Assembly: GCF_000330885.1 (NCBI RefSeq)
Contig: NC_020061.1
Span: forward strand, 485,468-549,467
Direction of reading: 5' to 3'
DNA length: 64,000 bases
Origin: Rhizobium tropici CIAT 899
Lineage (GTDB): Bacteria; Pseudomonadota; Alphaproteobacteria; Rhizobiales; Rhizobiaceae
Both the position numbers and the translations under genes were made by a program. Every line of letters begins with the position of its first letter. Position 1 is the stretch's first letter. This document shows positions 1 through 9,370 of the stretch, in pieces. The notes under the pieces were generated by a model. It was not told where the DNA came from. It searched no databases and saw only the letters and a program-made list of their open reading frames with translations.

Positions 1-251
1 CATCAGCCATGGCGGCGGGTGAAGGTCACCGATCGGCGCACCAACAAGGACTTCGCCGAGTGCATGCGCGAACTGGTCGACATTGACTATGCTGACGCAA
101 AGACCATTCGTGTTGTTATGGACAATCTCTCTACCCATTCACCCGGCGCGCTATACGACGCGTTTCCTGCCGCCGAAGCCCGTCGTGTGCTCAAGCGGCT
201 TGAATTCCACCACACGCCGAAACACGCAAGTTGGCTGAATATGGTCGAGAC
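1..251 (+). pseudogene. IS630-type transposase, N-terminal part (interrupted)
   Basis: The frame is open from base 1, so the gene begins upstream of the window. It contains a DDE-superfamily endonuclease block (VVMDNLSTH, then FHHTPKHASWLNMVE) typical of IS630-family transposases. Identity breaks off right after the LNMVE motif, where an IS66-type element begins. The missing C-terminal part is found at 3071-3262 and continues with EIEIGVL and CLDRRI. The gene cannot give an intact transposase as it stands. Confidence 0.85.
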
Positions 252-308
252 GTACGCATTCGGCGAGTACCGCATTAATTTCGTATTTGCACGTGATAAG
301 CTCTCGCA

Positions 309-542
309 ATGGATATCGACGAAGACAAGATCGACGATGCGGTGCTGGCGCTGTTGTGGCTGACGCTGCATGACGGGTATCGAGCCTGGAAGGGTTTGGA
401 CTGGGAGACGACGGATCGTTTGTTCAAGAAGGGGCTGATCGCCGATCCGGTGAACAAGTCGAAGTCGTTGATCTTAACGGATGAAGGCCTGCAACGGTCA
501 GAGGAGCTGTTTCGGGAACTGTTTACGCGGCCGCCGCAATAG
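309..542 (+). CDS. DUF6429 family protein carried by the IS66 element
   Basis: This 77-residue protein begins [20 protein letters not shown] and contains a RAWKGLDWE block and a [12 protein letters not shown] block. It resembles the small DUF6429 proteins often found as a passenger beside IS66 tnpC. It reads convergently to tnpC and overlaps its 3' end by about 20 bases. Family members have no established function. The pattern LTDEG followed by a short helix would suit a small winged-helix fold, but that is inference. Confidence 0.75.
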   Translation: MDIDEDKIDDAVLALLWLTLHDGYRAWKGLDWETTDRLFKKGLIADPVNKSKSLILTDEGLQRSEELFRELFTRPPQ

Positions 543-2181
543 GTGCCGCCTTTTCGGCCTTCCAAGCCCACGGCAACAACTCGTCGATCCTGTTTGCCGG
601 GTGGTCGGCGATACGGGCAAGCACATCGGCAAGCCAGGCCTGCGGATCGACATGGTTCATCTTTGCGGTGACGATCAAACTGTACATGGCGGCAGCTCGT
701 TGACCACCACGGTCGGAGCCGGCGAATAGCCAAGCCTTTCTTCCCAATGCAATTCCGCGCAGCGAACGCTCTGCCGCGTTGTTCGACAGGCAGATCCGGC
801 CATCGTCGAGGAAACGAGTAAACGATACCCAGCGGTTCAACATGTAGTCGAACGCTTTGGCCAGATCATTGTCGCGAGACAGCTTGGCACGTTGCTCGCG
901 CACCCACCGCTCCATGTTGGCGATCAGTGGCTTGCTATGCTGCTGACGCGTCGCCTTGCGCTCATCGGCCGTCTGGCCATTGATCTGACGTTCGATCTCG
1001 AACAGCGCATCGATCCGGCGCACCATCTCGATGGCGATTGGTGAGATGACGGCAGCGGGTTTGCCCTGAGCCTTGCGCCGGGCATTGGCCTCGAGATCGG
1101 CCATGATGAAGAATGGTCGCCTTGCGTGCGCCCAGCACGCTGCCTCATAGATCGGACCTGGACTGCGATCAGGAAGATAGAGCTTGGTATAACCGCCATA
1201 GGCATCTGCTTGCAGGATGCCGCAATAGCCGGCCAGATGCGCCTGCGGATGGTCACCGCTGCGGTCGCGGGAATAATAGAACATCGCCGACGGCGGCGCC
1301 GTGCCACCGAACGGGGCATCATCGTGCACATATGTCCAGATCCGAGCAGTATCGGTCTTGCCGGCTGCGAGAACCGGAACCGTGGTATCGTCGCCGTGAA
1401 TCCGCTCGGCTGCAAAGGTGTGAGCCTCGATCCGCCTCAGGATTGGATCAAGGGCATGGCAACAAGAACCGATAGCATCGGCTGCCGTCGACAGGCTGAT
1501 TGACACGCCCTCAAGCGCAAATCGTTCCACCTGACGATTAAGGGGAATGTGTTGGCCGAATTTGTCGTAGAGGATCATCGCCAGAAGGCTTGGACCTGCC
1601 CAGCCTCTGGGAATGACGTGGAATGGGGCCGGTGCCTGGCTGATCTTCTCGCAGTCGCGGCAGGTGAACTTCTCGCGCACCGTCTGAATGACTTTCCAGG
1701 AGCGTGGAATGCTCTCCATCGTCTCGGTGACATCTTCGCCCAGCTTGCGCAGCCGGTCACTACCGCAGCAGCTGCAGGCGACCGGACCGGGCACAACGAC
1801 ACGCTCGCGCGGCAGGTGATCGGGGAATGGCTTCTTAACGGGGCGTTTGCGTGTGAAGCCGGCGACAGCAATGGGGGCGGCCGCAGCAATGGCCATTTCA
1901 GCGGCAAGTTCATCCTCGGTGGCCGCCGCCTCGGCATCCTCGAGCATCAGCTCCATTTGAGCGATCAGCCTGGCAGTCCGCTCCGATTTCTGACCACGCA
2001 ATTGCCTTTGCAGCTTTTCGATATGGACCTTCTGACGCAGAATGGTGGCTTGATCGTCCGCTTCCTTGGCTTTGGCGACGGCAAGTTCGGCTAAGGCAAC
2101 GGCGCGCTCCGCACGCGCCACGACCAGCTCTGCTTCAAGTGCAGCGGCATAATCGGAGTGGTTTTCCAGGCCGTTTTCCAT
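523..2181 (-). CDS. tnpC: IS66 family transposase TnpC
   Basis: The 552-residue protein from the ATG at 2181 is the DDE transposase of the IS66 element. It starts with a coiled-coil leucine-zipper-like region (about residues 10-70). A CxxC-type zinc-binding segment follows (CSCCGSDRL, later CRDCEK), and then the catalytic core with [18 protein letters not shown] and the C-terminal [16 protein letters not shown] motif. An upstream in-frame start at 2274 would overlap tnpB and adds a sequence not typical of the family, so the start at 2181 is preferred. It appears intact. Confidence 0.93.
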   Translation of the reverse strand: MENGLENHSDYAAALEAELVVARAERAVALAELAVAKAKEADDQATILRQKVHIEKLQRQLRGQKSERTARLIAQMELMLEDAEAAATEDELAAEMAIAAAAPIAVAGFTRKRPVKKPFPDHLPRERVVVPGPVACSCCGSDRLRKLGEDVTETMESIPRSWKVIQTVREKFTCRDCEKISQAPAPFHVIPRGWAGPSLLAMILYDKFGQHIPLNRQVERFALEGVSISLSTAADAIGSCCHALDPILRRIEAHTFAAERIHGDDTTVPVLAAGKTDTARIWTYVHDDAPFGGTAPPSAMFYYSRDRSGDHPQAHLAGYCGILQADAYGGYTKLYLPDRSPGPIYEAACWAHARRPFFIMADLEANARRKAQGKPAAVISPIAIEMVRRIDALFEIERQINGQTADERKATRQQHSKPLIANMERWVREQRAKLSRDNDLAKAFDYMLNRWVSFTRFLDDGRICLSNNAAERSLRGIALGRKAWLFAGSDRGGQRAAAMYSLIVTAKMNHVDPQAWLADVLARIADHPANRIDELLPWAWKAEKAAPIAAAA

Positions 2182-2249
2182 GTCCGGATCAAACCACAAA
2201 GCCACTGATTTGCATAGCTTTTCTTCAAGGTTCGAGCCGCAAAATGCAC

Positions 2250-2597
2250 CTATCCGGCGCTCGTCGGACGCCATGTCTGTTGCGGATTTCGCCAGTCTAT
2301 TCCCTCAAGAAGGTAGGACATCTGCCCGGCTGTAAGGGCAATGGCTCCGTCCACTGTCGCCGGCCAAATAAAGTGGCCTCGGTCGAGCCGTTTGGCATAA
2401 AGCGATAGTCCGACACCGTCATGCCATAGGGCCTTGATCAATCGACCATTTCTCCCGCGGAAAACAAAAACGTCGCCCTGGAACGGATTGCGGCCAAGCC
2501 CCTCTTGCACGATGAGAGCCAACCCCTGCATACCCTTGCGCATATCGCAGTGACCGCTGGCAATCCACACTCTGACGTTCGAACTGATCGGGATCAT
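2250..2597 (-). CDS. tnpB: IS66 family accessory protein TnpB
   Basis: The 115-residue protein has the standard TnpB features: [15 protein letters not shown] near the N-terminus, then [18 protein letters not shown] and [11 protein letters not shown]. Its start overlaps the tnpA stop in an ATGA arrangement (2594-2597), which indicates translational coupling. TnpB is required with TnpA and TnpC for IS66 transposition, but its biochemical role is not well defined. No damage is visible. Confidence 0.93.
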   Translation of the reverse strand: MIPISSNVRVWIASGHCDMRKGMQGLALIVQEGLGRNPFQGDVFVFRGRNGRLIKALWHDGVGLSLYAKRLDRGHFIWPATVDGAIALTAGQMSYLLEGIDWRNPQQTWRPTSAG

Positions 2598-2971
2598 CGT
2601 CCCTCCAGCACATCAAGCACGCGCGACAACGTCGAGGCATCAAAGTCACGAGTGACCCGCACCGACCGGCCCCGGCCAACATGGATTTCGATCGCAGAAG
2701 ACGCCGTCGCAGCCGGCATTCCCATTGCCGAGTCCGGCGCCTGTTGTACCTTCACCGGAACGAAGGCGCGCGGCTCTTCCGCTCTCTCTGCAACACCAAG
2801 CTCACGACGCCACCGATAAACCAGTGACCGATCAACGTCGTGACGTCGCGCAACCTCCGTCACCGTCATCTCGCCAGTCAGCGTCTCCGAAACGATCGAT
2901 TCCTTGGAAGTTCGTGTGAACTTCCGGCGCCGCATACTGCCCGCCAAAATCTCAAGCTGATGGATAGACAC
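2594..2971 (-). CDS. tnpA: IS66 family accessory protein TnpA (helix-turn-helix)
   Basis: The 125-residue protein carries an IS3/IS66-type helix-turn-helix at about residues 15-60: RRKFTRTSKESIV, then MTVTEVARRHDVDRSLVYRW. It is the first gene of the tnpABC operon and is coupled to tnpB by a 4-base overlap. It is likely a DNA-binding protein that acts on the element ends. It appears complete. Confidence 0.92.
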   Translation of the reverse strand: MSIHQLEILAGSMRRRKFTRTSKESIVSETLTGEMTVTEVARRHDVDRSLVYRWRRELGVAERAEEPRAFVPVKVQQAPDSAMGMPAATASSAIEIHVGRGRSVRVTRDFDASTLSRVLDVLEGR

Positions 2972-3070
2972 GTCGTTATCCTCGTTGTTAGCAACGTGGC
3001 GATACCGCTCACCTCAGCAAAACATCGCTATCACCGTGACAAAGCAAGGCGGTCCTCGGCGTGGGGATAC

Positions 3071-3262
3071 GTCGAGATCGAGATTGGCGTTTTGAAAAGC
3101 CAATGCCTCGACCGCAGGATCGACGACAAACACAGGATGATTGCAGAGATCAATGCTTGGCAGCAGCAGAGAAACGCGCAAAGGGCACAAATCCAATGGA
3201 TGTTCACCACCGAAAAAGCCCGTGAAAAACTCCACAAGGCCTATCCAGTCAAAGAGTCATAA
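3071..3262 (+). pseudogene. IS630-type transposase, C-terminal part (interrupted)
   Basis: Directly after the IS66 right end the frame resumes with VEIEIGVL, CLDRRI and an AQIQWMFTTEKAREKL tail. This is the C-terminal end of an IS630-family transposase and ends at a normal stop. It is the other half of the gene that begins at the window edge. Its catalytic glutamate region (the E after LNMVE) lies at the cut site. Confidence 0.85.
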
Positions 3263-3278
3263 TCTCTGCGGAGGGGTA

Positions 3279-3491
3279 CTAGGCCTGTGCGACGAGCACA
3301 ACGGCATTGACGGTGGTGGTGTGGGATGGATCGGCGCAGATCGTCTCGACGCCCGCGTAGGCGGCGCCTTCCTTGGAAACAGTCGCTGGCTTGATCTTGC
3401 CGGTGGCAGCGACCGCGGAGAACGCCACATGGGCGATTTCGAGGGCCGAGCACATGCCAGAGCGCCGGTGCCGCAGTTGAAGACGACGGAC
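3279..3491 (-). pseudogene. Unrecognised gene remnant, minus strand
   Basis: A minus-strand frame ends with a compositionally ordinary protein tail that contains KIKPATVSKEGAAYAGVE and TTTVNAVVLVAQA. Its upstream part (above about 3450) is low-complexity and out of character. The neighbouring plus-strand reading starts within the same region, so this looks like the 3' end of a gene cut at a recombination point. The family is not recognised. A prophage origin is possible by association only. Confidence 0.3.
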
Positions 3492-3492
3492 G

Positions 3493-4041
3493 TTGCGCCA
3501 TCGAATATCCGAAGGCTTCGATGCTCCCGACAGTGCGGCGCGGGTAATGACCGACTTGACGAATGCTCGCAACGCTGAAGCAAACCAGCTCTACGGCGCC
3601 GCTCGCGGGCAGGCCACACCGGTCGATATCTCGCCGGTGCTCGATACGATTGACCAGACGCTTTCTCCCGGCGTCACACGAACGGCATCTGATCCGAAAT
3701 CCATCCGTATCGTTTCCGACGAAGGGGAATTCTTCGTCGCAGAGGACAATCAGATCATAGTCGATTGGGTAAATGGCGGGGGCATGATCGCCGATTATGT
3801 TGCGCCAATCGTTGTCCCTGAGATGGTTTCAGCGCGCCAATTCAAACTGCAGCTCCTCGCTGCAGGCCTTCTCGACCAGGTCGATGGATGGGTGAAAACG
3901 CAGGACCGATCGGTGCAGATCGCCTATGAATATTCCGGCTCGTTCGTCAAATCGTCGCCGATGATGCAGGAGGGCTTTCAGGCGATGGGCTTCACGCCCC
4001 AGCAGATCGACGACTTCTTCACCGGGGCGGCGAAGCTGTGA
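3493..4041 (+). CDS. Chimeric prophage-like ORF
   Basis: This 182-residue frame looks like a join of two pieces. Residues about 15-60 (ARNAEANQLYGAARG, then DTIDQTLSPGV) resemble segments of large rhizobial prophage proteins. The C-terminal 70 residues (ARQFKLQLLAAGLLDQVDGW, then QAMGFTPQQIDDFF) resemble the C-terminal tail of short phage tail-associated proteins. The start region is not convincing. Function is unknown and the ORF may be a relic expressed from no promoter of its own. Confidence 0.45.
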   Translation: MRHRISEGFDAPDSAARVMTDLTNARNAEANQLYGAARGQATPVDISPVLDTIDQTLSPGVTRTASDPKSIRIVSDEGEFFVAEDNQIIVDWVNGGGMIADYVAPIVVPEMVSARQFKLQLLAAGLLDQVDGWVKTQDRSVQIAYEYSGSFVKSSPMMQEGFQAMGFTPQQIDDFFTGAAKL

Positions 4042-5185
4042 CGTTCTGGAGCGGTCTTTAGTGAAATGGCCCCACCTCAAGGCAGTGAGGCAGGGCCGAG
4101 GAACCGGGTGTGGTTCATTGTGCGCGAGCAAATTTCCGGGGGGCGTTTTGCTCGCGCAACGGTCCGTTACCACACGATGAAACCAAACTGAATGCCGGTT
4201 GCTGCCGAAGCTATCCAAAAAAGGAAAAGACATCGTGGATCGCGCGAAATTCTTCGCCGCGGTGCGCCCACGGTCGTCAGTCGCGGATAGAGCAGTTCCA
4301 GCGATCTTCAACGGTTTCGCCTTCGGTCAACTCGCGATATTCAATGGCTGAGCCGTTGCTCGCTGATCGAGACCGCCATTGGGGGATACAAGTCCATCAT
4401 CGGAAAACGTTTTGCGCGCAAGATCGTCTCCCGTGCAGCAGACCGAAGTCGCTATCGGCTGCGCCGTCCTCAACCGCATGCTTGCTTGCGCACGCCCGAA
4501 ATCCGTCCGCCGTAGGGCAGCCACGCCATAGACAGCCGTTTCAAAGATCGCCATCCCCTCAAATCCCAATCCATGCACCAACGCCCCAAACACGGGATTG
4601 CATTCCGCGACGGGCCGACGAGATAATCTTTTCTTGCTGCCGCTAGCATTGTGTCACCTCCGCATTTAACCTTCGGATTTAGCAATGCTTAAGATTACCA
4701 GCAATGCGGTTGGCTACGTTGATCTGGGTCAACACCGCGGCGTGCTGCATGCTTGGGGAAGTGGGGCAGAGCGACGGTAGGTGCTCCAAACCTGCTGATT
4801 TAAGTTTGGCTGGTTTCGCGAGTGCCGCAGCATGGCGCACCGATCTCACTGTGTCGCCGACTTCCTGAACTCAAGAATGACAACCTATCTTGTTATCAGC
4901 CGAGCAGCCGGCTCTGCCGCTTTTATGCGGCTCCTAAATGCTACAGAGAACAAGCGGCACGAGAGACGCGTTCGCGTGCGCGCTCTAAGAACACAATATC
5001 GATTTCATCGTTGACAACCTGCTGGCAACGGAAATTACAAGATGTCCGCGAAATGCATAGTTGAGACGGCGGGAGCATCTCATTTGACGCGTCTGCACCG
5101 GGTTTGCGACACAGTTTTGTTGAGCAAACTCATTTTGTCTCAAGTTAAATAGCTGAAAAGCTGACAGGAAGTCTTTCGGTGTTTT
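4042..5185. other. Long stretch without a convincing gene
   Basis: About 1.1 kb holds only short frames. On the minus strand around 4330-4650 two overlapping frames together read like one frameshifted protein (ARKDYLVGPSRNAIP, then FGALVHGLGFEGMAIFETAV), probably a remnant of an unrecognised gene. The rest, especially 4800-5180, is comparatively AT-rich and serves as upstream DNA of the sigma-54 promoter. Confidence 0.4.
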
Positions 5186-5201
5186 TGGCACGAGCCTTGC
5201 A
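5186..5201 (+). promoter_or_regulatory. Sigma-54 (RpoN) -24/-12 promoter
   Basis: TGGCACGAGCCTTGCA matches the RpoN consensus TGGCAC-N5-TTGCA exactly, with GG and GC separated by 10 bases. Transcription would start near 5212 and read into the MFS gene. RpoN promoters need an enhancer-binding activator such as NifA, NtrC or DctD. No clean TGT-N10-ACA NifA site is visible in the 150 bases upstream; the nearest candidate (TGT-N10-ATA near 5138) has one mismatch. Confidence 0.7.
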
Positions 5202-5470
5202 GCCCTGTAGCGAAACGGCGGGAGCTGCCGGCGAACATTCCTTTCTCGGCTAAATCCAGCGGACGGACCGGGGGCTACAAGAGCAACATGTCAGATATCT
5301 ACCAGAGTACATTCTACCGGAGAAGGCATTGACCACAGGGTCAATCCCTTCCGCCATAGAGCGGATTATCCCGCGACTGAGGAGGACTTCTGATCCATAA
5401 CGTCTTTAGCAATCCTCGACGCACACGGAAGCGAAGCAGTCGGTTCGAGGTCGGCATTGACACCGAATGT

Positions 5471-6736
5471 GTGCCCGAAATCCATATGCCCCAGCAAGAA
5501 GTGCGATTCACAGTGCTCAACAGTGGAAATAAGCTTGGGAATGCGAGCTCGTATCTGAACGGCAGCACGCCCTATTGGAGGACGAACCTTATTGTTTGTG
5601 CTGCCGGTTCGTTCACCACGACCGTTGCCATGACAATGTTACTTCCCTTCTTACCCCTATATATCCGGGAATTAGGCGTCAGCGACCAAGCATCCATAGC
5701 GCAGTTTTCGGGCGTGGCGTACGGCGTGACTTTCCTTGCGGCCGCACTGGTTGCCCCGCTCTGGGGAAGACTTGCCGACCGCTACGGTCGGAAGGCGATG
5801 ATGGTTCGCGCAAGCTTGGGCGTGGTCGCAGCGATGGCCTTGATGGGTGTAGCTCAAGATGTATGGCAGTTGCTGGCTATGAGATTTTTAGCCGGTCTAC
5901 TCGGAGGCTACTCGTCTGGATCATATGCTTTGGTAGCGACACAGGTTCCCAAAGACCGTATTGGCTGGGCGTTGGGGTTCTTGGCCACGGGGATTATGGG
6001 GGGCAACCTCGTCGGCCCGCTGATCGGCGGATTTCTACCAACATTAATCGGCATTCGAGAAACGTTCTTTTTGACTGCGGCATTAGTCTTCCTCACTTTT
6101 GTTGCCAGCGCATTTTTGATCAGAGAGAATTTCAATGCTCGAACGACAGAGCGTGAACACTCCAACAGTTGGTCGACGATCCCAAGCAGGAGGCCTGTCT
6201 TGGCAATGCTGGCGACGGGCTTGCTTCTGATGATCGCCAATCTGTCCATTGAACCAATAACAGCGATTTACATTTCGCAACTCGTCGAGCCAAATCGTCA
6301 TGTTACCCTTTGGGCCGGTCTGGTCATTTCGGGTACAGCGTTTGGGAGTGTTCTTTCCGCCTCGCACCTTGGAAGACTAGCAGATCGCGTCGGGCACTGG
6401 AAAGTTATCGTTGTCGCAATGTGCATCGCTGCGGCACTCCTTCTGTCACAAGCTTTCGTTACGAACGTTTTGGAGTTGGTGGGGCTGCGAATATTGATGG
6501 GGCTCGTTTTAGGGGGCTTGCTACCTTGTATCGGCAGCGTGATACGCCACAGCGTCCCCGAGCAAGCCGTCGGCGCGATCCTCGGCTGGTCGACATCGGC
6601 GCAGCACGCGGGTCAAGTGCTCGGCCCGGCCATTGGCGGCGTATTAGCTGCTCATGCCGGTATACATTCAGTGTTCTTTTTTACGTCATTCCTAATGCTC
6701 GTCGGAGGTTTTATTGCTTGGAGCAATCGACCTTAA
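5471..6736 (+). CDS. MFS multidrug-type efflux transporter
   Basis: The protein of about 420 residues is a 12-helix major facilitator of the drug:proton antiporter type (MdtG/TetA-like). The loop 2-3 signature GRLADRYGRKAMM is present, with a second copy (GRLADRVGHWKVI) in the C-terminal half. The motif-C-like segment FLATGIMGGNLVGPLIGG marks helix 5. The start is uncertain: GTG at 5471 and ATG at 5486 are in frame, and the 35 residues before helix 1 are hydrophilic. It follows the RpoN promoter with a 260-base leader. The substrate cannot be told from sequence. Confidence 0.85.
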   Translation: MPEIHMPQQEVRFTVLNSGNKLGNASSYLNGSTPYWRTNLIVCAAGSFTTTVAMTMLLPFLPLYIRELGVSDQASIAQFSGVAYGVTFLAAALVAPLWGRLADRYGRKAMMVRASLGVVAAMALMGVAQDVWQLLAMRFLAGLLGGYSSGSYALVATQVPKDRIGWALGFLATGIMGGNLVGPLIGGFLPTLIGIRETFFLTAALVFLTFVASAFLIRENFNARTTEREHSNSWSTIPSRRPVLAMLATGLLLMIANLSIEPITAIYISQLVEPNRHVTLWAGLVISGTAFGSVLSASHLGRLADRVGHWKVIVVAMCIAAALLLSQAFVTNVLELVGLRILMGLVLGGLLPCIGSVIRHSVPEQAVGAILGWSTSAQHAGQVLGPAIGGVLAAHAGIHSVFFFTSFLMLVGGFIAWSNRP

Positions 6737-7065
6737 GAGACAGGGCTAAGGACCGCGAGCCCATTAGCCAATCTGCACGAATTGCAGCGAGCCAGCCCGC
6801 AGCGGCTTAGCCTTATGGCCTGTAGACGCCGGATTTGGCGTGGCGCCGAGCTTCGAGCAGTTCGTCACTCTACGGCCACTGCGATCACTGTCCGCGGTCC
6901 ATTCCGCAATGTGACGGCGCAGTGCTGGGCTATATGCGCGGTCATCGCCCGTTCAGGCGATACAAGACGCTCGCCCTTTCATGTATGTTTCCTTGCAATA
7001 CACGCGCCGTCTCGGACACCAATGTCCAGGCGAGGCGTCGCAATTCGGCTGCTCCGGAGGGAAAA

Positions 7066-7890
7066 ATGCGCAAGGCAATTCTGGTGGTAAGCGCGGCGGC
7101 CGCTCTCGCATGCTCGGGCGCCGCATCGGCGCAGTCGCTCCCCCAGCCCGTTCAGGCGGCGATCGACGAGTCCAAGAAAGACTGCGGAGGGCCTGCCAAG
7201 CTTGAAAAGGGCTTCGTCAGCATCAAGGACATCAACGGCGATCAGGTTCCGGATTACATTCTTGATTACGCTCATTTGAAATGTGTCGGCATGCCTTCAT
7301 CCTTTTGCGGTTCGGCTGGATGCGAGACGCAGATTTTCGTGGCCAAACCCAACAAAAGTTACAAATCCATCTTTGACGACTATGTGCAGGGCATAGGCTT
7401 TGTCGAGATCGCAGGGCGACCGGCGATCAAGCTTGCCCTGCATGGAAGTAGCTGCGGCCGCGCCGGGTCCGACACCTGCTATTCGACCCTGTACTGGAAC
7501 GGCAGGGATTTCAAACCGGAGCAAGGAAAAAGCGATCAGCCTGCCACGGAAAAAGCGACGGCCGCGGGCGGTGACCTGGACGTCCAAATTCTGGAAGAGG
7601 GCGGAGACGGTCAGGTGGCAAACTGCTCGAGCAACATGGTTGCCGGACTAAAAGCCAACGGGGACGGCTTTCTCGCAATAAGGTCCGGGCCTGGCAGCCA
7701 GTACCGCCAGCTTGGCGAACTTCACAATGGCGATATGGTCATCGCCTTCCAGCAGCGCGGACAGTGGGCCGGTGTCGTCTACGGGAGCGAGACCCCCAAT
7801 GTGAGATGCCATTCAACGAAAACGCACCCCCTGCCCTATAAGAACAAGGGCTGGGTCAACGCGAATTGGCTCAAACTCGTTGCCAACTGA
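7066..7890 (+). CDS. Secreted SH3-domain protein
   Basis: The 274-residue protein begins with a signal peptide (KAILVVSAAAALACSG, cleavage near ASAQS) and is preceded by a CGGAGGG ribosome site. Its middle part has cysteine-rich segments (FCGSAGCET, SCGRAGSDTCYS). Residues about 195-274 form a bacterial SH3-like (SH3b) domain: GDGFLAIRSGPGSQYRQLGE, then GQWAGVVY and KGWVNANWLKLV. SH3b domains bind peptidoglycan or envelope partners. It has no obvious operon partner and its precise role is unknown. Confidence 0.8.
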   Translation: MRKAILVVSAAAALACSGAASAQSLPQPVQAAIDESKKDCGGPAKLEKGFVSIKDINGDQVPDYILDYAHLKCVGMPSSFCGSAGCETQIFVAKPNKSYKSIFDDYVQGIGFVEIAGRPAIKLALHGSSCGRAGSDTCYSTLYWNGRDFKPEQGKSDQPATEKATAAGGDLDVQILEEGGDGQVANCSSNMVAGLKANGDGFLAIRSGPGSQYRQLGELHNGDMVIAFQQRGQWAGVVYGSETPNVRCHSTKTHPLPYKNKGWVNANWLKLVAN

Positions 7891-8253
7891 CCGGGCGTTG
7901 TGTTGGCATTCGTTCGCATCTGCCAAACATTGGGCGGCGCAAATATGGGCACAGGATGGTTCGCATTTACTGTATCCTGAAGCGTACGCGACAGTGCCGT
8001 ATCGCTCTGAGGTAATTGCCTCTTTTGTTTTTGAAAATGTCGGGTCACCAATCCACTTCGTCGACACATTTTGACGACCAGTCGTTGTGGACGATGAATG
8101 GTCGGTTCTTCGGCAAAGGCCCCAGGCAAGCGCCGGAACTCGATCAGCCCGCCCCTCCCAACCGACGCCTGAATATACCGCAACTTGTCCCCGCCAGAGT
8201 GAGTACCTTCACGCTCTGCTGCGACTCATTGACATGGCGGGGCTCGCCCATTA

Positions 8254-8267
8254 TGTTACATGTAACA
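8254..8267. promoter_or_regulatory. Perfect palindrome upstream of mazEF, probable autoregulatory operator
   Basis: TGTTACATGTAACA is a perfect 14-base palindrome centred 26 bases before the mazE start. MazE-type antitoxins and their toxin complexes repress their own operon through such dyads. Its position is right for an operator. Binding is inferred. Confidence 0.6.
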
Positions 8268-8286
8268 ATCACATTGGAGTTTGATC

Positions 8287-8511
8287 ATGGCAAGCTCGGT
8301 CAACGAACGAGTTCAAAAGCGCCGTGAGACGTTGCGCGCCGCTGGGCTGCGTCCTGTGCAAATATGGGTTCCCGATACTCGTCGCCCTGGTTTTGCCGCC
8401 GAATGCCATCGTCAGTCCGTTCAGGTAGCCCTTGCCGATGCCGCCGATCCCAGTCTGCAAGACTTCCTTGACGCCGCTCTCGATGACCTGGACGACGAGG
8501 GTGAAGCGTGA
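8287..8511 (+). CDS. mazE: MazE-like antitoxin (DUF3018 type)
   Basis: The 74-residue protein begins MASSVNERVQKRRETLRAAG and continues LRPVQIWVPDTRRPGFAAEC, the signature of the DUF3018 antitoxin family. The acidic C-terminus (DALDDLDDEGEA-like) would wrap the toxin. A GGAG site precedes the ATG. It overlaps mazF by 4 bases (GTGA), which is typical of coupled toxin-antitoxin genes, and a palindromic operator lies upstream. Confidence 0.88.
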   Translation: MASSVNERVQKRRETLRAAGLRPVQIWVPDTRRPGFAAECHRQSVQVALADAADPSLQDFLDAALDDLDDEGEA

Positions 8512-8831
8512 GGCGCGGTGACATTGTGACCGTCGCAATCAGCGGTGATTTCGGCAAGCCGCGTCCAGCACTAATCATCCAGGCCGATCAGTTTGATGCA
8601 ACTGGAACGATCACTGTCCTGCTGATCTCCAGCACACTGGTCGACGCGCCGCTCATTCGACCAACCATTCAGCCGACAGTGCAAAGCGGATTGCGAAAAG
8701 CCTCGCAAGTGATGGTGGACAAAGCCATGTCCGTGAAACGGGATAGAATTGGCACAACGATCGGTCGCCTGGAAGATGATGCGCTCCTGGCGGTCACAAG
8801 ATCGCTCGCCGTTTTTTTAGGTGTTGCTTAA
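8508..8831 (+). CDS. mazF: MazF/PemK-type endoribonuclease toxin
   Basis: The 107-residue protein has the MazF fold signatures: RRGDIVTVAISGDFGKPRPA at the start, TITVLLISSTLVDAPL in the middle, and SQVMVDKAMSVKRDRIG with IGRLEDDALLAV near the end. MazF toxins cut mRNA at short sequence motifs. It starts with GTG inside the mazE stop. Length and motifs are intact, so the pair is probably functional and may stabilise the plasmid. Confidence 0.9.
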   Translation: MRRGDIVTVAISGDFGKPRPALIIQADQFDATGTITVLLISSTLVDAPLIRPTIQPTVQSGLRKASQVMVDKAMSVKRDRIGTTIGRLEDDALLAVTRSLAVFLGVA

Positions 8832-8905
8832 AGATGAACCCATCCGGGGTGCTGGTAGCCCGGCATAACTGCATCCGCGTCCCCGTGTACCACGCCGGAA
8901 AGTGC

Positions 8906-9300
8906 CTACCGGCGCTCGGATAGCTCCATCTGGCGGAGATCGTGGCCATCGAAGTACAGAAGATCGAAGGCGTAGAAAATCGCCTCCCCCGAACTCCGTT
9001 TACCGCCGCGACCGCCCAGCGCCTGCTGAAGGGCACGGAAGTCTGACCGTCTTACCTCATCAAGAACAACCGCCTCGCGATCGAGGATGGCGTTCCCACC
9101 GATCTCACCTGCTGCCGCGGCAATCGATGGAAAGCGATGTGTCCAATCATGGCACCACGCGTAAGGATGCGAACACGCTGCGGCTCGATATGGACGGCCA
9201 AGCGGGATCCGTCCCATTTGATCTCATAGACCCAATCGGCACCCTTCGGCGGCTTCGAGCAGTGCAAGGCATGGCTCGACCCGTTCCGGCATTGGGTCAA
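8906..9300 (-). pseudogene. ligD: Fragment of ATP-dependent DNA ligase D
   Basis: Two minus-strand frames carry the start of a LigD ligase domain. The first holds PPKGADWVYEIKWDGSRLAV, with the catalytic lysine motif KWDG, and IEPQRVRILTRG. After a frameshift near 9160 the second holds DREAVVLDE, SDFRALQQALGGRGGKR and AIFYAFDLLYFDGHDL. The rest of the ligase, the polymerase and the nuclease domains are missing. It is a decayed non-homologous end-joining gene. Confidence 0.8.
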
Positions 9301-9370
9301 ATGGAAAGCGTGGCTGGCCCTGCCGCTTCTCGCGCAGCGGACTAACCCCTATTCCTTCCGTTATCCAAGA

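Larger units (their letters stand above)
252..3070 (-). mobile_element. IS66-family insertion sequence nested in an IS630-type transposase gene
   Basis: The 2.8-kb element carries tnpA, tnpB and tnpC on the minus strand plus a DUF6429 gene on the plus strand. Its outer ends both begin GTA when read inward and share a longer imperfect inverted repeat (for example a CCGC block about 20 bases in). It is flanked by GTCGAGAC (244-251) and GTCGAGAT (3071-3078), which match at 7 of 8 bases, as expected for the 8-bp target duplication of IS66 with one later change. The interrupted gene rejoins in sense across the insertion. Confidence 0.85.
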
